Below are positions 18,561-29,589 of a stretch of 64,000 nt of DNA, one piece after another. A program made the position numbers and the translations under genes. This DNA comes from Apodemus sylvaticus. Taxonomy: Eukaryota > Chordata > Mammalia > Rodentia > Muridae. The number at the start of each line of letters is the position of its first letter. The first letter of the stretch is position 1. Under the pieces are notes generated by a model. It did no database searches. It was not told the DNA's origin and saw nothing but the letters and a program-made list of their open reading frames with translations. The stretch covers positions 27,112,605 to 27,176,604 of the forward strand of contig NC_067478.1 of NCBI RefSeq assembly GCF_947179515.1, given 5' to 3'.

Positions 18561-20124
18561 TTTAAGTGGGTGGACTTTCTGCTACAGAAGTCATATCTTA
18601 ACAGTGTGTTTTAGGACTGAAGGGAATGAGAGAAGTTGGAGGCAGCAAGTATAGACAGGTCTGAAGAATTCCTTAAAGGTTTTCCAGAAAATTAGCAGTA
18701 TACAGTTATATACTGTAGCCAAGAAGGAAGTTTCCCTAACAGGGTACAGGCAAGGGGAGATCTCTGGGAAGCTTCTCTGTATCTCCAAGGGGTTGGTTTT
18801 TCAATTCCCTGGCTGTATCCTCTCTCTCCCTCCTGCTCTCCTTCCTGCTCTCCCTCCTGCTCTCCCCCCACCCCCCCAGCATCAACCGCAGCACCTGGAA
18901 CACGAGGATCTGCAGCTTGCTTTGGCTTACTGATCATTTCTGCTTTTTCTTTTCTTTTCCTTCTCTGTTTGCCCTGTCACTAGGTAGAGTGGGAAATAGT
19001 GAACCTCTAGTCTTATTGAAGAAATGAAGAATGGTGTCTCTGGAGTGGGCTAGACCACCAACCCCACCCCCACCCCAGGGAACCAGAGCAGGGAGGCATC
19101 CAGTGGTGTTTCTGTAGACAGAAGCTGACTGTTATCACATCTCCTTTGATGAAGGAGTGTTCTCCTCTGAGAGTATCTGCTAATTCCACCTGCCTAAGGA
19201 TCCAAACTCCACTAAACAAGTATGATTCCCGAGAATCACAGAACCGCAGAGCTCTCAGGAAAAGGTAATCACGCAGTGTCCCTTGGCCACCAGAGACAGA
19301 CTCTGTGAGCCACAGTGAGAGGACTCCATGACCAAAACCTGCCCTGACTCCAGAGAGAGAGAAAATGCTGTGAAACTACGTCACTGAGGCCAAAGTCTCC
19401 AGCGCCTTTCCCTACCAGGCTGGAAATTCCTGGCTTTTGTCTTCCTCTTGAAGTGAGACATTTGAGAGTCATGGAAAAGTACAAGACAGAATCACAAGCC
19501 ACCGTGGAGATGGTGCCAAGGAACTCATCTTGATGGGGGCCCAACTCACAAGCAGACTTTCTTCCCGACGCCCCTGCCTTGGCACAGAGAGCACAGTAGG
19601 GGCTCTCGATGTGGTCTAGCCTCGCCACTGGGACAGAGATAGCCTAAGAAAGGTGCTGCTATTGTTAGGCCGAGGCCTTTGTCTCACCTCCTCTTCTGGG
19701 CCTTTCAGTTCTCCAGAACATTTCCTGCGTCCCTTCTCCCTTAGCTTTCCGACCTGCCCAGACCTGTCCCTTTAATCTCACAGCTGCATGTGGAGTCCAG
19801 GAAGACGTGACAAGTGGCCGTGGCTTCCTCTGAGGTGCTCTGCCAGCTGTAACTCTTCCTCCACACACCAGAGCTTCGGCCACTGGGCTTCCTGTGCTTT
19901 GTCTTCTGGCTCCAGCTTCTCAGGAGAGACTGGTCGCATATCGAGCCTCGGCTGTGGTGTTGGCCCATCAAGAGCACAGGAGGCCTACCTCACCTTGATA
20001 GAACATACCTGGTTGTTCTTGTAGGGTTGGTCAGGTTTCAAGACCTTCATTCTTGCCTTTCCTCCCCTGGGAGGCACATCAGTCAGCAGTCCTTCATTCA
20101 CCCCAGCCTCTCAACATGGACGCT
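18561..20124. other. Unique sequence, no gene seen
   Basis: Frames reach 119 codons (19,269-19,628, minus) without recognisable motifs. A small 12-bp tandem (TCTCC(C/T)TCCTGC, three copies) lies at 18,825-18,860. A C-rich run follows at 18,864-18,879, and CCCCACCCCCACCCC occurs near 19,062-19,077. Confidence 0.4.
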
Positions 20125-20240
20125 AAGAGAGAATTTGAGGTCTGACAGCCCAGGGTCTGTCACTGAGTAGCTGTGAGACAAGAGAAGCATCTGAGAACTC
20201 ATTTCCTCATCTACAGATGTAGGAAGCACAGCTTGGCCAC
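20125..20240 (+). mobile_element. MIR SINE fragment
   Basis: GAGGTCTGACAGCCCAGGGT, CACTGAGTAGCTGTGAGAC and CTCATTTCCTCATCTACAGATG match MIR body and core-domain wording on the + strand. Confidence 0.7.
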
Positions 20241-20339
20241 AATATTAAGTGAAATACTGACAAAATATTTACAGACTTAAACATTCACAGTTTTTAGTAT
20301 ATGCCCTCCACATTTATTTTAAAGTTTTTATTCATCTAC

Positions 20340-20407
20340 ACCTTCCTTCCTTCCTTCCTTCCTTCCTTCCTTCCTTCCTTCCTTCCTTCCTTCCTTCCTT
20401 CCTTCCT
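20340..20407 (+). repeat. (CCTT)17 microsatellite
   Basis: A pure CCTT/TTCC tetranucleotide run of about 68 bases. It is a homopyrimidine tract with triplex potential and is likely highly polymorphic. The 82-codon minus frame crossing it is a Lys-Glu-Gly-Arg repeat artefact. Confidence 0.98.
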
Positions 20408-20927
20408 AGTGTACTCAGTGAGCTTCAGGCCAGGTACTGTGGTATGACTAGCTCTTCTAAGATGATAGCCACCGAGACCCAGGCTCAACAGAGCAGAGAG
20501 CTGAGGCCTGCCTCCATAGAACATGGAGAAACAAGCACACCCCGAGCACTGGGGGCGGCCCGGGGACGGTGACAGTGAGTCCATCTTTCCTCATCTTTAA
20601 ATACCATTGAAACTCTGCTAAGGTGAGCGCAACAAGAGGGAAGACACATGACAGGGGAAGTGAGAGGGTCGTGGGGAACCCCCTGTTCTTCCAGGCTTCT
20701 CGGGTCATGCTGTGGCTGTACAGGAGGGCGATGCCCTTCATGGAGGCCTTGTTGAATCTGTCTGGGACTGTTCCGGAAGGAGGAAGGGCGGCGGGTGGGG
20801 CGGGGAGACAGCTGGAATGTTCTGGCCTGCTGTTCAGTGCAGCCAGCCTGCAAGAGAGGAGGGCCTCTGGACATCAAAGGTTCCTTTTGTCCCTTTCCGA
20901 GTGGCCGGGCAGCCGGGCCACTGGCTA

Positions 20928-20952
20928 TGACTCAGGCCTGGCCCTGACGTCA
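20928..20952. promoter_or_regulatory. Adjacent AP-1 (TGACTCA) and CRE (TGACGTCA) motifs
   Basis: Two perfect bZIP-factor consensus sites are seen within 25 bases inside a GC-rich, repeat-free stretch. AP-1 sites bind FOS/JUN or MAF/NRF2-type dimers, and the palindromic CRE binds CREB/ATF. Occupancy is unknown, and a single 8-mer can occur by chance in 64 kb, so regulatory function is inferred. Confidence 0.4.
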
Positions 20953-21682
20953 CCCACGGCCTGCCACTGGCCTTGCTTGGTTTGCAGCCAGGAACCTGGC
21001 CAGGGAGTGGTTCTCATAGCGGCACAGGGAGAGCTCACTGTCGTGCTCTCTCTATCTCCCCACAACCCACTTTAATTTTTTTTCTTCTTTTTTAAGCCTT
21101 AAGGAGGCCTTTTCTTGTAGATGAACTTTCCAAATGTAAGCAGTCAGAATGAGTGACATCATGAGAAAATTATGTGGAGCAGATCTCAACCAGGAGTTGA
21201 GGAATCCAGAGGAAGATTGCGGTGGTAACTCCTGAGGCCAGGGAGTTGGCAGAGTGTGGGCTTCCAAGGAGCCAGCACCTCCGAGTAAGTGAAGGCCTGC
21301 CCTTAGCCCCTCAGTCATGGCCCAACATTATGGGCGCCATCTTGCTCCTGAGAGCTGGGCCCGGCAGGCTGTGATCCAGAGGGGTGTGGGGACAGCCTTT
21401 GGGACACTTTCTAAATACAGCCTCAGAGGGGCCTGCTCTTTCTCTCTTCCCCACAGGGCCAAACAAGAATGCATAAGCAAAAGCTACTCAGGGGAAAAAC
21501 AGAGATCAGGTTCCTTGTTTTCTCTCCCAACCCGAGCCCTGTTTCAAGAAGGTCACAATGTTTGTCTGGGGTTCTGGACTGTTTGCCCCCCTGGATCTTC
21601 TGTGGGGTGATCAGACTTAAAAGCAAGCCCCATTCTAGGCAAACATATGCTCTATGTCTGCCAAATAGTATTTTTACACTTT

Positions 21683-21709
21683 GGGGGGCTGGGGGAGGAG
21701 GGCTGGGGG
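21683..21709 (+). other. G-quadruplex-forming motif
   Basis: G runs of 6, 5, 3 and 5 are separated by loops CT, AGGA and CT, satisfying the classic four-run G4 pattern with very short loops. No promoter or gene is adjacent. Confidence 0.7.
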
Positions 21710-22410
21710 AAGATGGGCAAGCCTGGTAGGAAGGGAAGGGTCCCAAGCCTGCCTAAGAGCAAGTTCAGCGCTCTGCTGATGCGCCCTCAGCATCTCAGCG
21801 CTGTCCTGGCCATGGTTCTTTATTTCCTCTTACACCGTTGCCGCTGCAGGGACGGTAAGCACAAAGGTGAAACATAGGTCGTCTGTTTTAGTTTCGTCTA
21901 AAAACTCCTAGGTCTTTGCATAACCTGTCATTTATATGTTCTAGAAGTTTCTACTTGGGAATTTTCAGTTTCTGTGAAAAGCATTTTATTCACATGAATA
22001 CTGCGGAGCAGACAGGCCTAGAGCTAGCTATCTCTCTGTTCTTCTGGCTTCTCCAGTCACTGCCCGAGTGAGCGTCCATTTTCTGTGTGTCTTCCTCAGC
22101 ACACTAAGTCTGTTCTTCATACATTAATGTGGTTTTAGCACTATGAAAACAAAATGGGCCTTACTTCAAGGCAGCGCAGAACTTTGTCATTTAGTGGGAA
22201 ACACAAATTCATTGTGAACAAATGCCCTGTGAGTTTAACTGTCACACTTTAATATATTGTGTGTAGGTCTTGTGTTTTACTTTTTAAATATAATTTTACA
22301 GACCTGGCTGTCTTGAAGCAAGGCTATGCCAGCCTACTGTTCCTCTGGAAGAAAGATCTGAGTGCTGTGTGACAAATACTTTGGTGAGTACGTACATCTA
22401 AGTCTCCAAT

Positions 22411-22446
22411 TCTTATTCTTATTCTTATTATTATTATTATTATTTT
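22411..22446 (+). repeat. (TTA)n/(TTC TTA) microsatellite
   Basis: A few TTATTC hexamers lead into about seven TTA repeats. Confidence 0.9.
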
Positions 22447-22626
22447 TGTTTTAGAATAATGAAGAAAAGGGTGGTACAGGGTGTCAAAGAGGACACATGT
22501 CCTGACAGGCTTATTACTATTATAGACCCCAAATAGATTGGCTCAAACACAATAGTGTTTACCTTTTGGTCATGTGACAGTGTAGGTTGGTTGAGGGGTA
22601 ACTGTCTTTCATGCATTCATTCAGAT

Positions 22627-22712
22627 TCAAGGCTGGGGGTGTAGTTCAGTATGAGAACTTGCCCAAGGTGCCCAAGTCCCTTGGTTTGATCCTCAAGAAA
22701 CACTAACAGAAA
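22627..22712 (+). mobile_element. ID SINE
   Basis: GGCTGGGGGTGTAGTTCAGT and CCCTTGGTTTGATCCTCAAG match the tRNA-Ala-derived ID element, with A/B-box positions recognisable and an A-rich tail following. Diverged, so not recent. Confidence 0.75.
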
Positions 22713-23034
22713 CAAGAAACTCAAGTTTGAAGGAGGCTCAGCTGTCTGCTGCGTGTGGTTTTCAGAAGTCACGGCATATCTTTGCTTTCCTTAGTAGGAG
22801 GAACAAAGACCCTGAAGAGTGTCCATGGGGACACATTCTCTTTCTTCACATTCCACTGGCTAAAACCAAGACACATGACTATAGCTAATTACAGAGCAGC
22901 CGCTTCTCACAGACAACTGGGGAGGATTTCTGGGAAAATGGTAATTTTCTTTGGCATTGAATGTGAGAACTTGGAAATGCTCAGATATAAAGTTGTAGAG
23001 TAGAGCGGTGGGGGATGGGGATGGATGTTAAACA

Positions 23035-23255
23035 ATGGGCTGGATAAATGCCTCATTTGCTGCCCTTGTAGAGGACCCAGGTTCAGTTCCCAGCACACAC
23101 ATAGGGGCTCACAACTATTTGTAACTCTAGTTCAAAGGCTCTAATACCTTCTCTGGCCTCCTTGGGCACCAGGTGTGCACATAGTGCACAAAATACTTCC
23201 AGGTAAGTAAGTGTATACGCATAAAATAAAAATAAATAAATCTTTTTAAAAAAAA
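23035..23255 (+). mobile_element. B3 SINE
   Basis: GGGCTGGATAAATGCCTCAT is a worn head. It is followed by TGTAGAGGACCCAGGTTCAG, TTCCCAGCACACACATAGGG, TTCTCTGGCCTCCTTGGGCA and a CATAAAATAAAAATAAATAA tail. Confidence 0.88.
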
Positions 23256-23264
23256 ATATTAGAA

Positions 23265-23405
23265 TGCCAGGCAGATAGCTGCCCACTAATAAGCCCAAGA
23301 CAGAGGCAAAGGGATTGCTCATTAGTTCAAGGCCAACTGGTCTACCTAGTGAGTTCCAGGCCAAATAGGGATACAAAAACAAGACCCTATCTCAAACCAG
23401 CAGCA
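23265..23405 (+). mobile_element. Old B1 SINE
   Basis: A diverged B1 with AGACAGAGGCAAAGGGATTG, AGTTCAAGGCCAACTGGTCT, AGTGAGTTCCAGGCC and AAGACCCTATCTCAAA. It stands directly behind the B3 tail. Confidence 0.75.
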
Positions 23406-24699
23406 ACAAATTATAGGACATGTCAAATTCCCTAATGGATATTTTATCTGGTCATGTGGACAAAGAACAATGAGAGAAATTTCCCAAGATGCCTCTGTCC
23501 GTTCTAATCTTAAAACATGGTAAAGATATGCCTGCTACCAGTGGCCAGTGCAGTAGGGAGGGCATCCTCCCCACCTCGCCATCCCTTTATCCATTCATTT
23601 GTTCAAGGACTTTTCTTGCTTTGTTCTTGATGTATCAATTCTCCATGGGATTCTGTTCCCACAACCATGAGCTACAGTAATCTATCAAGATTATCTCAGA
23701 ATTCTGAGTTTGTGGTTCTTCCTAGTTCTGAGGACTTTGGGCACCTGTTCTATCCCATCTGTCCCAGGCCCTGTGATGCTTAACTAATAAGAGGGATCCT
23801 CTAGACCTTCAAATAAATGTATTAGAAAAATATTTTAATATAGACTAAAAGACTTGGGCGGGAACATTAATGCTACCCCCCACCCCCTATCAAAATGTAA
23901 AAAAAATATACCCAAAATACAATTCCAGCTTTTTCTTTTCAGGCAAAGTCTTGTTGACCCAAACAATGAGAGGTAAAGGCATGGTCTCCTTGGAAACCCT
24001 TAGCTCGTTTTATACTCTGTGGAGATTTTCTGTCTTTTCTATCTCACTGGTACATGTCAGGAAAGAGCTCCAGTAAAGTCTCTGCCTGGGCTGTGTAGTT
24101 CATAGTTCTCTAGTTTTGCGGTCAAGATCTGTCTAAACAGATTCAATCTTATTGCTGGCTTTGATATTCCTGGCTTCCATAGCCCCACCCTGAAGAATGA
24201 GCATTGTCCCTTGTGTGGAAGGATCTGTTACTGGCCAGTTTGACAGCCTCTTAGATCGATGTTTGTCCCTTTACCTCAGGAGCAGACTGAATAAATAACA
24301 AGTTGGTTTTTTGTTTTTTTTTTTTTGTTTTTTTGTTTTTCAAAAACTGGTTCTATGCCTGAAAGTTCACCTTCCAGGGTTGTTGAGGGCTAAGTGTTAG
24401 TTACTGAGTTGGCAGCTGGCTGGGAAAAAGAGTCCAGAGTGAAATAGGTGCGTGCTGAGTGCAGGCGTGTGCTGAGTGCAGGGGCGCGCTGAGTGCAGGG
24501 GTGTGCTGCTCACTGGAAGTAGGCGTCCAAAGGAGTGAGTTGAGAATGAGAACAAGGCTTCAAAAGTCTCCAGCTTAACAGATTTTCCAGGAAGCACAGA
24601 GCCAAAGGCCACAGTCAGGAAGGATGGTGTCATGGTCCACTCACATAGGAGACTGGCTGTACTGTGAGGAAATGCCTGGCAGAGTGACCAGAGGAGGCT
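23406..24699. other. Unique sequence, no gene seen
   Basis: T-rich (GTTTTT)n near 24,303-24,341 and a small minisatellite near 24.45 kb are the only structures seen. The 106-codon minus frame at 24,397-24,717 translates the minisatellite and has no motif. Confidence 0.4.
24454..24508 (+). repeat. 17-bp minisatellite, about 3.2 copies
   Basis: The unit GCTGAGTGCAGG plus five variable bases (CGTGT, GGCGC, GGTGT) starts at 24,454, 24,471, 24,488 and, partially, 24,505. Copies differ mainly in the CG/TG positions, as expected of CpG decay. Confidence 0.9.
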
Positions 24700-25015
24700 A
24701 CATTGGTTTTGGCTCACGGTTCCGGTGGATTCACTTCATGCTTATTGTGGTTTGTGCTCCTGAGTAGAACATCACATCCTGGCAACAGTAATATGTGGTG
24801 GATTCTCATCATAGACACAAAACAGAAAGACATCTATGAGATCTAGGAAGGGACCAGGGTCGAATAGAGCTGTGACAATATGGTGTAACTGACTACTTTT
24901 TCCAGCTCCGTTCCATCTGCAAAAGTTTCCAGAACCTTCCAACTGAGGTCCGTGTCTGCAACCCAGGAGCCCATGGGGAAGCATTTTATATTCCAATGGT
25001 AATGCAGACTAATCA
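24700..25015 (-). mobile_element. MaLR-like LTR, minus strand, diverged
   Basis: GGCTCACGGTTCCGGTGG begins the reverse complement of a MaLR-like 3' region. GTCTGCAACCCAGGAGCCCA and GGGGAAGCATTTTATATTCC follow, resembling the 5' end text of that class. Divergence is high, and the exact family needs a library search. Confidence 0.4.
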
Positions 25016-25019
25016 TGGC

Positions 25020-26271
25020 TTGTTAACTTCGCCAGCCTTCTGATATGATTCCCTCCATGCACACAGCATACCAGATGGACACGGGAGTGATTTCTGATAT
25101 CCCTAGTTACATTATGTGACAAGGAGAGATGTGTGGTGGTCAAACTGAGTCACCAGGATTTCACAACATGAAGTATCGGAAAGAAAGCCACAGAGCTGCA
25201 TGGCCACTGACATTGTTAGGGTGGCAGGCATGGTGATCCCAGAGATGTCACCAGCAAGACAGGATTGTATACAAGCATATATTTCATATTTTTAGTATTT
25301 GACATTTTAAAAATGGCATCGAAATAGTTCTCAGTGGAAAAGGGGGCTTTTGTAAGTTAGTTTTACTTTGATTTCATAGTTTATTATTTTTCCACTTTAA
25401 TTATAAATGAGTTGTGTAATCCACATTGGAGACACCACAGTCTGGGCAGAGTTAGGTCACCTGAAGCTGTTTGTCTGACCTTGTTTGACCATGAGGACCA
25501 CTGACAAGTTGAACACAGCAGTCTCACATGGACAACAGCTGGCCCAGCTGGTTATTTTGACCTCAGGGGCTTTATAGTTCTCGAAGCACAGAAGTGTTAG
25601 CGCCCTTCTTCCTAGCTCAGAGTTATGAATTCCCTGTTACCCTCTTTAGAGAATTTTGCAACAAGCTCGCGTCACATTTACGAAAGCTAAGAATTCATGG
25701 TAATTGGGCTTTGTCATTTCTCACACTGAAATCCCCTAGTTCTTGTCAAGAACCAATTTGGAAAACACCACACAAAAGAGTTTGGGGTTTTGTTTTTAAC
25801 TCAAGAAGCCTCTGGCTTTTACCAAAATTTTAAAGTTCTTTCCCTCCTCCAAAATGGTGCTGTTTAAAAAAAAAAAAACTGTGATGGTGAGGCAGAGTGA
25901 GCAAGGTTCTATGTGCAGAATGGTTTGGGCAACACGGAACGGGAAGGCTAAGCCAATAGGCTGGGAGAGCAGTTGTCTCCCTTATGGTCAGTGTTGGTGT
26001 CTCTGCTTTGGAGACTGCTGGGAGAAAAGAAACATTGTCTCTGAATCACTTTTCCTCTGTAATCTTTAGCAGCATGCCTAACCAATGAGGTATGACTAGT
26101 TCCCACCCCATTGGTAAGGTCTGACTGGACCAGAGGCCCCAAAGGCTTCAGTAAAAGCTTTGTGAGAAATGGATTGTGTTCACTCTGTGCCAAAAGGTGA
26201 TTCCTGGGATTCTGTTGAGGATCCTAGCACACAGGAAGGAAGAGGCTTGATAGGCACACCTTGGACACAAT
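25020..26271. other. Unique sequence, no gene seen
   Basis: Frames reach 81 codons. A short A run sits at 25,867-25,880. No splice-bounded exon or repeat recognised. Confidence 0.4.
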
Positions 26272-26580
26272 CTTAGTTGCTTTTCTGTTGCTACAATAAA
26301 CTGGCAGATACAACTTCAGGAAGAAGGCGTTTATTTTGGCTCACAGTCTGGGATAGTCCAAAATGGTAGGAAAGTGACCAAAACGATCTTGAAGCAGCCA
26401 TACAGGGCATATCCACGAGCAGGAAGCAGAGAGCAGTGAGTGTCTACACTCAGCATGTCTTCTCCATTTCATACAGTACAGGGTCTCCACCCAGGGAATG
26501 GTCCTGCCCACAATTAAGATGGCCTTCCCCATAACAATGAGCCAAATCAAGATACATTGTATCACAGATATTCTGAGGCT
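26272..26580 (-). mobile_element. MaLR LTR, minus strand, first piece
   Basis: TTAGTTGCTTTTCTGTTGCT, AACTTCAGGAAGAAGGCG, TTTATTTTGGCTCACAGTCT and CACCCAGGGAATGGTCCTGC give the reverse complement of a rodent MaLR-type LTR. A B1 splits it. The LTR picks up again after 26,822, ending in ATCAAGTTGACACTGAACAA. Confidence 0.65.
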
Positions 26581-26820
26581 GGGGCTTGTTTGTTTGTTTG
26601 TTTGTTTGTTTGTTTTTTGTTTGTTTTGGTTTTTGGATTTTTTTGTTGTTGTTGTTTTTGTTTTTTTGTTTTTTGTTTTTTTGAGATAGGGTTTCTCAGT
26701 ATAGCCCTGGCTGTCCTGGAACTCACTCTGTAGACCAGGCTGGCCTTGAACTCAGAAATACGCCTGCCTCTGCCTCCCAGAGTGCTGGGATTACAGGCAT
26801 GCGCCACTACCGCCGGCTAT
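26581..26820 (-). mobile_element. B1 SINE, minus strand, with (GTTT)n tail, nested in LTR
   Basis: A long T/G-rich tail (26,588-26,680) is followed by GAGATAGGGTTTCTCAGTAT, AGCCCTGGCTGTCCTGGAAC, TCAGAAATACGCCTGCCTCT and ATGCGCCACTACCGCCGGC. Full length and well preserved. It inserted into the MaLR LTR. Confidence 0.93.
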
Positions 26821-26821
26821 T

Positions 26822-26935
26822 GCCTGGTGAGGCTGACTTTTAAATGACTGTTTCTCACAAGTACACCTGGAGGCCCGAGTGCTAAGTGACGGTTGAGCCT
26901 ATCAAGTTGACACTGAACAATGACCATCCTAGAGG
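26822..26935 (-). mobile_element. MaLR LTR, minus strand, second piece
   Basis: Short continuation of the LTR interrupted by the B1, ending near TATCAAGTTGACACTGAACA. The middle part is diverged, so its borders are approximate. Confidence 0.5.
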
Positions 26936-27944
26936 CACTGACCCTGAGCTGTTCTTCCCAAGCATCAGCAATGTGGTCAGTCTGTCTGATGGATGGGGTC
27001 ACACTCTGGTCCAGAGTCTCATCACTCGCTATCATCCCGAATCACAGAAGGAAAGAAATAGCCAGTGAGAAGGCCTTGCTCGTTGACTTAAGTTCCTTGG
27101 CATCTGCATTCCAAGGTTGCCTTGCAAAAGAAGTAGCTTAGGATTCCCCCAGGGAGAGATTGCATCCTCCATCTGCAGGGAGGCCATGCTTGGCTAGACT
27201 TTCAACTTTATTAGGACGTTTCTCTTCCTTTTTCCATTCTATACAAGACAAATTCCTTTGTAGTTTGTTGTTTTCATCTTGGCTGTTGTTACTTGTTGGG
27301 TTTTTGTTGGTTTTGTTGCTTTTGTCCCCCTCTTACTGTTGTATTGTAAATATCTTTGCAAATCGACAAGTACTCTTTGAAAACATCATTTTTAATGATT
27401 ATTATCTCTGCACAGACATATTTTAATTTAGCTTTAAAATGGCTATTTTGATTGCCTCTGGTGCTCCGCTGTTATAAATATGTAAATACTCCTGTGGGTG
27501 TAGATAGGCACCTTGTGGACAATTTAAGAAAAATTCCCAGAAGTTGAATAGTCTGTTTTTTAAACTTGTCAATTGGTAACTTGTGATCCATAAAGGCATC
27601 AGTGTCTATCTCAGAACCTGGTCACCTTTGGTTTCTCAGACGAAAATGCATGTTCATGGGTCCCAGGGTCGTCAGAAGTCCTGATCACAATCTCAGGCAT
27701 TTTAGATTTATCCGTATCACTCCATGGAGACTTTGACTAACCATGTCTAGGTTTTACCTGCAATCTTTCAGATATCATAAATATACATTTTAATATTCAT
27801 ATACATGCCAGAGCCCAAGACCTGCTTATATGTTACACGTGCAAATGTGTCTACTTTGATACACATTGGTATTTATTACACAGAAAAAAATTTAGGGAAC
27901 CCTGAGCTAGTATATTATGGTATATTATAGTATACAGCCATATT
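26936..27944. other. Unique sequence, no gene seen
   Basis: An 88-codon + frame at 27,160-27,426 contains a hydrophobic Leu/Val-rich run produced by T/G-rich DNA. There is no signal that it is a gene. The rest is AT-rich with no recognised repeat. Confidence 0.4.
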
Positions 27945-28332
27945 CTGTATTGCTATAATAAAATACCCAATAAATAAAAATACCATTTAAAAGGATATTT
28001 ATTTAGTGTATAGTTCTGGAGGTTCAAGAACTCATGCAAACATCTGCTCTGCTCCAATGAGAGCCTCTGGGCAAATGACATCACAGCAGTGGAAACACCT
28101 GTTATACAGAGAAGACGATTCAGGAGAGATGCCAGGTTTATTTACAGCAACCATTCTCATGGAAACTAATCCCACTGCACAAGGCCTATAGTAATCCCTC
28201 GTGTGGACAATGCCCTTATGACCCAATTACCTTCCCTGAGCCTTGCTTCCTAAAGATTTCACTGCCTCAATACTGCCAAGCCTCAGCACGCAGACTCTGG
28301 AGGACAAACTACCAAATCCATAGCACACATCC
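27945..28332 (-). mobile_element. MaLR (MLT1/MST-like) LTR, minus strand
   Basis: TCTGTATTGCTATAATAAAA, TACCCAATAAATAAAAATAC, TTATTTAGTGTATAGTTCTG, GAGGTTCAAGAACTC, GATTTCACTGCCTCAATACTG and CCAAATCCATAGCAC follow the reverse complement of a MaLR LTR across its whole length. Solo, non-coding. Confidence 0.7.
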
Positions 28333-28779
28333 AAATGAGAAATTAACTCAAGATTCTTTTTGGCCTCTGAGGTTTTGCTTTAGCTGGTATGTTACAGCAC
28401 AGAGATGATTATTAGACAGGGAACCAGGAAACTTGTAAATCTGAGAGCAATGCGGTAAACATAGATCATTTACTTCTTGTAATCAACTATAGATAAAGGG
28501 GCAGAGACTGAAGTAGACACAGGACTGTAAGATGCCCAACCTTCTGGTTGCAAGCAGAAGGAAGGAACCAATAACAAGACTGACCACTGAAGCAGCCCCC
28601 TGCCTCAGCCAGGGAAACTGTATCATTTAAGAGGACACATAATAGTCTATTGCATCTGTACAACACTGCAGAAACCACCAACCCATACTTACCTGCCAAG
28701 TGATGCTCTCACAGCCCCCACTTCCTCTCCTCCTTCTAACTCAGCTGTCAAAGGGGCACATCCTGTCATATGCCTCTCT
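28333..28779. other. Unique sequence, no gene seen
   Basis: Nothing recognised; the longest frame is 70 codons on the minus strand. Confidence 0.4.
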
Positions 28780-28817
28780 CTTTCTCTTTCAATCTCTCTC
28801 TCTCTCAATCTCCCCCC

Positions 28818-28871
<54 letters not shown>
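28780..28871 (+). repeat. (CT)n-(GT)n compound microsatellite
   Basis: A CT-rich run (about 28,780-28,830) passes directly into about 20 GT units (28,831-28,871), then into a reverse B1. The 123-codon + frame crossing it is a Ser-Leu and Cys-Val repeat plus SINE sequence. Confidence 0.95.
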
Positions 28872-28873
<2 letters not shown>

Positions 28874-29008
28874 CAAGATCAAGTTTCTCAGTGTAGCCCT
28901 GGCTATCCTGGAACTTGCTCTGTAGACCAGGCTGGCCTTGAATTCAAGAGATCTCAGGTAGAACTAGCCTCTGCTTCAAGAGCGCTGGGATTAAAAGCAC
29001 GCACGATT
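28872..29008 (-). mobile_element. B1 SINE, minus strand
   Basis: TTCAAGATCAAGTTTCTCAG, TGTAGCCCTGGCTATCCTGG, AGACCAGGCTGGCCTTGAAT and GAGCGCTGGGATTAAAAGCA run to the head end. The expected T-rich tail has been replaced by, or has grown into, the adjoining GT microsatellite. Confidence 0.9.
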
Positions 29009-29429
29009 GCCATTTGCCTTTCAAATTCTGCCTCTACAGACTGCCCCACTGCTCACATTCAGATACCATAACCCCCCATGTAGTTCTGCGCCTACCTATG
29101 GCCACACTGTCAGCTGGTGAGGAACAAAACCCGATGATAGCACTTCTCCATGCTGAGACACCAGAGAAGCTGCTGTCGTGGCCAGTCCTACCTTCTTCTG
29201 GTTGGCCTAAGTCCCACTGATAACTCTTGATTCTTGGCTTTCTAGTCCAAAGTTAGGGGTGCATGCTCAGATCAGCCCAGATTCTAACGGTGTTTACAAT
29301 CTCCCTGGAGTCTGGGGTTCAGCTGGTGAGGGAGGGCTGGGGCAACCCATGTCCTCGCTGTGTTTGTCCCATATGAGGTTCACGTTCCTGTTGTCCTAAA
29401 AATTTATCTTCAAAACATTTTTTTTTTTA
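29009..29429. other. Unique sequence, no gene seen
   Basis: No repeat or gene recognised in this stretch of about 420 bases. Confidence 0.4.
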
Positions 29430-29587
29430 TTTAGCCCTGGGAGTAGTGGTGCATACTTTTTTAATCCCAGCCAGAGGCAGAGGCAGGTGGATCTCTCTGA
29501 GTTTGAGGCCAGCCTGGTCTGCACACTGAGTTCTAGGACAACCAAAGCTATATAGTGAGACCTTATCTCAAAACAAACAAACAAACA
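29430..29587 (+). mobile_element. B1 SINE
   Basis: GGGAGTAGTGGTGCATACTT, AATCCCAGCCAGAGGCAGAG, GAGTTTGAGGCCAGCCTGGT and GAGACCTTATCTCAAAACAA with a CAAA-rich tail. Nearly full length. Confidence 0.92.
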
Positions 29588-29589
29588 TT

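Larger units (their letters stand above)
20408..22410. other. Unique, locally GC-rich sequence with AP-1/CRE sites
   Basis: No gene recognised; several 70-150 codon frames overlap on both strands of the GC-rich part (20,480-21,050). TGACTCA (AP-1) at 20,928-20,934 and the full palindromic CRE TGACGTCA at 20,945-20,952 lie 10 bases apart. GC content is raised, but CpGs are too few for a clear island. This is a candidate enhancer by motif only. Confidence 0.4.
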
